From: Caulobacter sp.
Lineage (GTDB): Bacteria > Pseudomonadota > Alphaproteobacteria > Caulobacterales > Caulobacteraceae
Length of the DNA: 16,644 nt
Reading direction: 5' to 3'
NCBI GenBank assembly: GCA_014378155.1
Contig: JACMOF010000275.1
Location: 1-16,644, forward strand
This document shows positions 12,734 to 16,644 of this stretch, piece by piece. Each line of letters starts with the position of its first letter. The stretch's first letter is position 1. The position numbers were made by a program, and so were the translations under genes. Below the pieces are notes generated by a model, which was not told the origin of the DNA, ran no database searches, and worked only from the letters and a program-made list of their open reading frames with translations.

Positions 12734-14259
12734 TTGTCGTTATCGCTCGTCGCTTTTTCCATCCGACCGTGGGCTTCCTTGACGAGAACTTGATCATTGG
12801 GCGGCGCCTCGTGCGCGGTGGCGCTCTCGGCGAGGACCTGGGCGGCCGCGACATTCAGGTTCATGTGCGGCGAGCGGGCCAGCGGCTCGATCAGCGCGCC
12901 GGCGGTGTCGTACTCGCCCTTTCGCAGCAGGGCGAGCACAGCGTCGATGCGGATTTGCTCGACCTGGGGGGCCAGCAGACGGGCCTGGACCAAGACGTCG
13001 ATTACGGTCTCGCTCTCGGGCGGCAGCGTGCGGGCGTAGCGATAGAGGCCGGGGTAGAAGCTGGGATCGAGCTTGACCGCACGGGCGAAGGCTTTCTTGG
13101 CTTCAGCGGTCGCGCCAGCCTTCTGGCCCGGATCGCGACGCGCGACGGAGAGATAGGAAACCCCCAGCAAATACTGGCTATAGGGATCGTCCTTCACGAT
13201 GTCCGCGCCTTTCAGCGTGGCCACGGCCACCGCGGGGTCACCGAACACCTGCTCGGCGTGAGCCTGGGTGCGGATCGCCAGGGGATCGCCGGGATATTTG
13301 GCGGCGCTCTTGGTGATCGTGGCCAGGATCGCCGCCGCCTGATCGTCGGTCTCGCCATGTCGCCCCTGCATCAGGCGCAGCGACGGCAGCAGCAGATCCT
13401 TGGCGGCCGGCGACAGCGCGGTCACCGTCATGTCAGCGGGGGCGAGCGGCTTGATGGGGATTATGGTGTAAGTCATGCCCGAGCGGGCGTAGCTGGTAAG
13501 TTGCCGCTGCAGCGTGGGCTTGTCGGTCTTGAAGGCGGCCGCGAAGGCTTCCGGCTCGGCCTGGCCCCCGCGCAGGGCGCTGAAATAGGTTTGCAGTTGT
13601 TCGGCGCGGACCGGATCGCGCAGCAGATAGTGGGTCAACAGCCAGCCCTGTGCATAGACCATCTCACCGGCGGCTTGGCCGGATCTGGGCGCCAGGAGAG
13701 TGTCCAGAGTGATCCATGGCCGGTTTTCGAGTGACGCCACGCGCATGGGCGCGGCGGCGCCGAGCTGGATGGTTTCGCCCTGCGCCGTGGCGGTGGCGAA
13801 ATACTCGGCGAAACCCTCTGTGAACCAGGTCGGGTAGGGATAGGTGAAATACTGCTGCATGAAGTGGTGAGCATATTCGTGCTGCAGGACATGGCGCGCC
13901 TGGTCGCGGTCGCGGGCGTCCCACGTGGCTACAGCGAACCGTCCGCCAGGGCCGGCTTTGTAGAACCCCACCACATCGCGATCCAGGCCAGGCAAGACCT
14001 TTTCGAGATCCGAATGGTCAGACACAAGATAGATGTCGAGACGGGCCACGGTCGCCTGGCTGTCCATATGCATTACGCCCGCCAGCAGGCGGTGATAACG
14101 CTCAAGGTCCGACGCCGCCTCTCGCAATTTCGGCTCGTCAATCGCGCCATAGACCACGAAGTGCTGCGTCGCAGCTTTGAGCCAGCGGTCGGCCGCCGAG
14201 GCGGGTTGGGCGGCGGCGACGAGCAATCCAAGCAGCAGGGCGCGCAGAGCGAACTTCAT
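12730..14259 (-). CDS. Exported DUF1570-type zinc metallopeptidase with TPR-like repeats
   Basis: 509 residues. The signal peptide is MKFALRALLLGLLVAAAQPA then SAADRW, with cleavage likely after ASA (about 22), so the protein acts in the periplasm or outside. The catalytic region holds HEYAH (127-131) inside VLQHEYAHHFMQQYF, followed 17 residues later by FTEGFAEYF with Glu148. The HExxH plus downstream Glu layout is that of gluzincin peptidases. A TPR-like helical region fills about 270-490 (AKKAFARAVKLDPSFYPGLYRYA is a recognisable unit). The substrate is unknown; the repeats may hold a partner or the cell wall. The start codon is followed directly by the signal peptide, and the ribosome site is weak (GGGAAAA). 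It lies 119 bases downstream of the dehydrogenase, with its own palindromes between, so it is probably a separate unit. Its stop codon touches the operator of the next operon. Confidence 0.88.
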   Translation of the reverse strand: MKFALRALLLGLLVAAAQPASAADRWLKAATQHFVVYGAIDEPKLREAASDLERYHRLLAGVMHMDSQATVARLDIYLVSDHSDLEKVLPGLDRDVVGFYKAGPGGRFAVATWDARDRDQARHVLQHEYAHHFMQQYFTYPYPTWFTEGFAEYFATATAQGETIQLGAAAPMRVASLENRPWITLDTLLAPRSGQAAGEMVYAQGWLLTHYLLRDPVRAEQLQTYFSALRGGQAEPEAFAAAFKTDKPTLQRQLTSYARSGMTYTIIPIKPLAPADMTVTALSPAAKDLLLPSLRLMQGRHGETDDQAAAILATITKSAAKYPGDPLAIRTQAHAEQVFGDPAVAVATLKGADIVKDDPYSQYLLGVSYLSVARRDPGQKAGATAEAKKAFARAVKLDPSFYPGLYRYARTLPPESETVIDVLVQARLLAPQVEQIRIDAVLALLRKGEYDTAGALIEPLARSPHMNLNVAAAQVLAESATAHEAPPNDQVLVKEAHGRMEKATSDNDK

Positions 14260-14280
14260 GGCTGGTTTTCCCGATCCGCC

Positions 14281-14303
14281 CCGGCGCCTTGCTTGGGCGC
14301 CGG
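14281..14303 (-). other. GC-rich hairpin before the DUF1570 gene
   Basis: CCGGCGCC and GGCGCCGG form a perfect 8-base stem with a 7-base loop, 22 bases before the DUF1570 start on the minus strand. It could be the terminator of the dehydrogenase gene, which ends 75 bases upstream, or a leader structure of the DUF1570 mRNA. The sequence after the stem on the minus strand is not U-rich, so an intrinsic terminator is doubtful. Confidence 0.45.
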
Positions 14304-14327
14304 CTACCGAGAAACCCTAAGACAAGA

Positions 14328-14339
14328 ATCGCATGCGAT
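14328..14339. promoter_or_regulatory. Perfect 12-base palindrome upstream of the DUF1570 gene
   Basis: ATCGCATGCGAT is fully symmetrical and lies about 70 bases before the DUF1570 start, in the 119-base gap after the dehydrogenase. A CcrM GAATC site (14326-14330) overlaps its left edge. It may be an operator; no matching regulator is in the window. Confidence 0.35.
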
Positions 14340-14378
14340 CTACGGTTGATCCATGACAATTTCGCCGCGTTGGAAAGG

Positions 14379-15440
14379 TCAGCCCCGCGCAGAAGCGATC
14401 CGGGCGCGGGCGATCTCGTCGGCCACCAGATTGGCGGGGCGATTGTCGACCAGGGAGTGGTCGAGCACCTCGCCCAGGGTCTGGGCCAGGCGGTCCAGCT
14501 TGGTCGCGACCCACTGTGGGTCGAACGCAACGCCGGCTTCCAAGGCACGGATTTCGCCGGCCACATTGATGATGCCGCCGCCGTTGATGACGTAGTCAGG
14601 CGCGTAGAGAATGCCGCGCTCGAACACCGCCTGGCCGATGGTGGCGTCGGCCAGTTGGTTGTTGGCGCCGCCGGCGATCACCTTGACCTTCAAGCGCGGC
14701 AAGGTGGTGGTCGAGATCGCGCCGCCCAGGGCGCAGGGGGCGAAGACGTCGGCGTCGACGTCGAAAATGGCGTCGGTCGGCACGATCTGGGCGCCGGTCG
14801 CGGCGGCGACCTGCTCCAAAGCCTGTTGATTGACGTCGGCGATGATCAGTTGAGCCCCCGCAGCGTGAAGCTTTTCGGCCAGATAGGCGCCGACATGGCC
14901 GACGCCTTGGATGGCGACCCTCACGCCCTTGAGATCGCGGCCCAGGGCGCGCTGGACGCAGAGGCGAACGCCACGGAACACGCCCTCGGCGGTGACCGGG
15001 GACGGATCGCCCGAGGCGCCCGTGTGGCCTTCGAGGCCGGCGACATAGCGCGTGGTCCGGCGGGTGTTGACCAGGTCGGCGGGCGAGACGCCGACGTCCT
15101 CCGCGGTCCAATAGCGGCCGGCCAGGCTGTCGACGGCCCGACCGAAGGCTTCGAACAGTTCGGGGGTTTTCTGGCTGCGGGCGTCGCCGATGATCACGGC
15201 CTTGCCGCCGCCAAACTGCAGGTCGGCCATGGCGTTCTTGTAGGACATGCCGCGCGACAGGCGCAGGGCGTCGGTCACTGCGGCCTCGCTGCTGCTGTAA
15301 TCCCACATTCGGCAGCCGCCGGCGGCGGGGCCGCGGGCGGTGGAGTGGATGGCGATGATCGACTTGAGGCCGGATTTTTCGTCAAAGAACGCGTGAACGC
15401 CTTCGTGTCCCTCGAAATCCGGGGAATCGAACAAGGTCAT
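14379..15440 (-). CDS. Leucine dehydrogenase-type amino acid dehydrogenase (Glu/Leu/Phe/Val family)
   Basis: 353 residues, close to Bacillus leucine dehydrogenase (about 364). The N-terminal catalytic domain keeps both active-site lysines, Lys68 in MSYKNA and Lys80 in FGGGKAVI, and the catalytic Asp115 in WTAEDVG, at the same numbers as in the Bacillus enzymes. The NAD-binding motif GVGHVG is at 179-184, followed by ADVNQQAL, whose Asp suggests NAD+ rather than NADP+. NGGGIINVAGE near the C-terminus is also typical. The reaction is reversible oxidative deamination of leucine, valine or isoleucine to the 2-oxo acid, feeding branched-chain catabolism. It is cytoplasmic. Phenylalanine dehydrogenase is the main alternative and cannot be excluded by eye. 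The start has AGGA 8 bases upstream. A 14-base inverted repeat lies 34 bases before the start. Confidence 0.92.
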   Translation of the reverse strand: MTLFDSPDFEGHEGVHAFFDEKSGLKSIIAIHSTARGPAAGGCRMWDYSSSEAAVTDALRLSRGMSYKNAMADLQFGGGKAVIIGDARSQKTPELFEAFGRAVDSLAGRYWTAEDVGVSPADLVNTRRTTRYVAGLEGHTGASGDPSPVTAEGVFRGVRLCVQRALGRDLKGVRVAIQGVGHVGAYLAEKLHAAGAQLIIADVNQQALEQVAAATGAQIVPTDAIFDVDADVFAPCALGGAISTTTLPRLKVKVIAGGANNQLADATIGQAVFERGILYAPDYVINGGGIINVAGEIRALEAGVAFDPQWVATKLDRLAQTLGEVLDHSLVDNRPANLVADEIARARIASARG

Positions 15441-15473
15441 GCCGTCAGTCCTGCCCTAGTCAGAAAGTTTGCG

Positions 15474-15487
15474 CAGCGTGTACGCTG
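15474..15487. promoter_or_regulatory. Inverted repeat in the promoter region of the leucine dehydrogenase gene
   Basis: CAGCGT-GT-ACGCTG is a perfect 6-base inverted repeat with a 2-base centre, 34 bases upstream of the ATG at 15440 in a 139-base gap. Its position suits an operator for an amino-acid-responsive regulator, but I cannot name the family and see no regulator gene nearby. Confidence 0.35.
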
Positions 15488-15579
15488 GTGGGCGATCGGT
15501 CACAAGGCCTGAGCCATAAGGTCATCGCCGCACCCGCAAAACGCTGCTCCTCGGACTTTCGCCGGGATGAGCGGATGAT

Positions 15580-16611
15580 CTATTTCCCCGCCGCCTGGGT
15601 CCGCACCACATTCGGCGCGGTTGGCGCGCCGGGGATGGGCGGGGCGCCGGACGGCAGGTCGGCCAGGGGATCTTTCAGGAACGAGGCCGCGTCGCGCCAG
15701 ACGACCTCGGCCTGTTTGTCCACCAGCAGAAGGTGCCAGCCGTCAGCATAATACGCCGAGCGGTCGTCGGGCTTGAGCCGCCGGGCCGCCTCCATGGTCG
15801 GCTCCTTGGGAATGATCTGGTCCTTGGCCCCATAGAAATAGGCCACCGGGACCTGCACCTTGCCCAGCGAAGACCAGGCGTTTTCCATCAGCCCAACCAA
15901 GCCATAGAGGGTGTCGGAGCGCGCGCCCCAGATCATCAAGGGATCGCGGCCCATGCGGCGCAGCTCATCGATATTGTCGGTGGGCTGCACGCGCTTGACC
16001 AGCCATTCGGGCGGCTTGACCACCCAGCCGCGCGTGGTGTGCGCGGTGATCCACAGGCTGGTCTTGTAGGGCAAAGGCTGGGCCGACCAGCCCCAGACGG
16101 CAGGGGCGAACAGCAGCAGGCGGGCGACGGCCGGCGGCCGGTCCGAGGCCATGGCGAAGATGGCCAGGGGCCCGCCCCTGCTCTCGCCCGGCAGGGCGAC
16201 CTTGGCGTCGGGATGGGCTTCGCGGACCAGGGCAACGGCCGTGTGCACATCCTCGGCCGACAGGTCGGCCGGCGCCCAGACCCCGCGGTCGGGCGAGCGT
16301 CCAAAGCCCCGGATGTCCAGAGCATAGGTCGCGATCCCCTGCGCCGCCCAGAACGGACCCGCCAAGTGGAAGGCGTTGGAATAGTCGTTCATGCCGTGCA
16401 GGGCGACGACCACCTGGGTTACAGGCGTCCCTTCGGGCGGCAGCCAGCGCTGCATCCCAAGCGTCTGACCATCGAAGCTGACCATGCCGTCGGCCAGCAG
16501 GCGCGGCCCTCGAAAGCCCAGAGACCCTGGTCCCGCGCGTTGGGTGACGGGGGCGCAGGCGGCCAGGCCCGCCGCGCAGGCCGCGCTGAGAAGAAGGGTC
16601 CGACGATTCAT
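15580..16611 (-). CDS. Alpha/beta hydrolase lipoprotein, monoacylglycerol lipase/lysophospholipase-like
   Basis: 343 residues. The start MNRRTLLLSAACAAGLAAC gives a lipoprotein signal with the modified Cys at 19, so the enzyme is membrane-anchored outside the cytoplasm. The Hydrolase_4 core has LHGMNDYSNAF (oxyanion region, His72), DIRGFGRSPDRG (99-110), the nucleophile Ser144 in GESRGG (usually GxSMGG; Arg replaces Met), Asp264 in YGAKDQIIP and His293 in DGWHLLLVD. The triad is complete and the order matches monoacylglycerol lipases and lysophospholipase PldB. It probably splits a lipid ester in the envelope. The C-terminal ~30 residues are a Pro/Ala-rich tail. The ribosome site is weak; the ATG at 16611 is set by the signal peptide. 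It is upstream of the dehydrogenase gene on the same strand, 139 bases away, with no visible terminator. Confidence 0.9.
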   Translation of the reverse strand: MNRRTLLLSAACAAGLAACAPVTQRAGPGSLGFRGPRLLADGMVSFDGQTLGMQRWLPPEGTPVTQVVVALHGMNDYSNAFHLAGPFWAAQGIATYALDIRGFGRSPDRGVWAPADLSAEDVHTAVALVREAHPDAKVALPGESRGGPLAIFAMASDRPPAVARLLLFAPAVWGWSAQPLPYKTSLWITAHTTRGWVVKPPEWLVKRVQPTDNIDELRRMGRDPLMIWGARSDTLYGLVGLMENAWSSLGKVQVPVAYFYGAKDQIIPKEPTMEAARRLKPDDRSAYYADGWHLLLVDKQAEVVWRDAASFLKDPLADLPSGAPPIPGAPTAPNVVRTQAAGK

Positions 16612-16644
16612 GCCGCCAGAATGCCCCCCACTCGGCGGGGAAGA

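Noticed and set aside
1..16644. tRNA, rRNA, CRISPR arrays, insertion sequences, prophage or integrase genes
   Set aside because: No cloverleaf-type GTTCGA arm in a suitable setting, no regularly spaced repeats, and no transposase or integrase motifs were seen on either strand.

Overview
The window looks like a piece of a high-GC alphaproteobacterial chromosome, most likely Caulobacter or a close relative. The evidence is the strong G/C third-position bias, a flagellin whose N- and C-terminal segments closely match the C. crescentus FljK type, an OpgH glucosyltransferase of alphaproteobacterial size, DUF2239 and GIY-YIG genes of proteobacterial type, and an EcfG/SigT-like promoter (GGAAC, 17 bases, TGTT). 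This assignment comes from recognising families, not from a database search. I see no tRNA, rRNA, CRISPR array, insertion sequence, integrase or phage gene, so most of the window is ordinary chromosome.

Layout, left to right. Positions 1-862 hold the C-terminal part of a GH39 beta-xylosidase, convergent with a Gfo/Idh/MocA oxidoreductase (871-1791, minus). That gene is divergent from a zinc-independent MDR NADPH oxidoreductase (1908-2933), and a perfect TetR-type inverted repeat lies between them. A small CusF-like lipoprotein (2983-3330, minus) and opgH (3619-5625), for periplasmic glucan synthesis, follow. Next come a DUF429-type RNase H-fold protein (5716-6633), a MATE exporter (6681-8058, minus) and, divergent from it, a stress-type SDR (8190-9194) behind the EcfG-like promoter. 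An HSL-family esterase lipoprotein (9271-10362) ends in a clear terminator. An orphan flagellin (10475-11308) and a VOC protein (11337-11735) complete the plus-strand block. The right third is all minus strand: an alpha/beta hydrolase lipoprotein (15580-16611), leucine-type dehydrogenase (14379-15440), a DUF1570 metallopeptidase with TPR-like repeats (12730-14259), and a translationally coupled GIY-YIG/DUF2239 pair (12332-12670 and 11763-12335).

How the genes work together. Most genes appear to be single transcription units. The only tight operon is GIY-YIG with DUF2239, which share a 4-base stop/start overlap. Its promoter carries two copies of a TTACCCGGAT dyad and a CcrM methylation site. 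This is the best candidate for a little-described system. Several genes concern the envelope or periplasm (OpgH, three lipoproteins, the exported DUF1570 protein), but nothing shows that they form a pathway.

The most striking non-coding signal is a 28-base palindrome present twice (2949-2976 and 6648-6675). Each copy sits between the stop codons of a convergent gene pair at almost the same distances, like a REP element or a bidirectional terminator. The longest gap without a gene is 288 bases (3331-3618).
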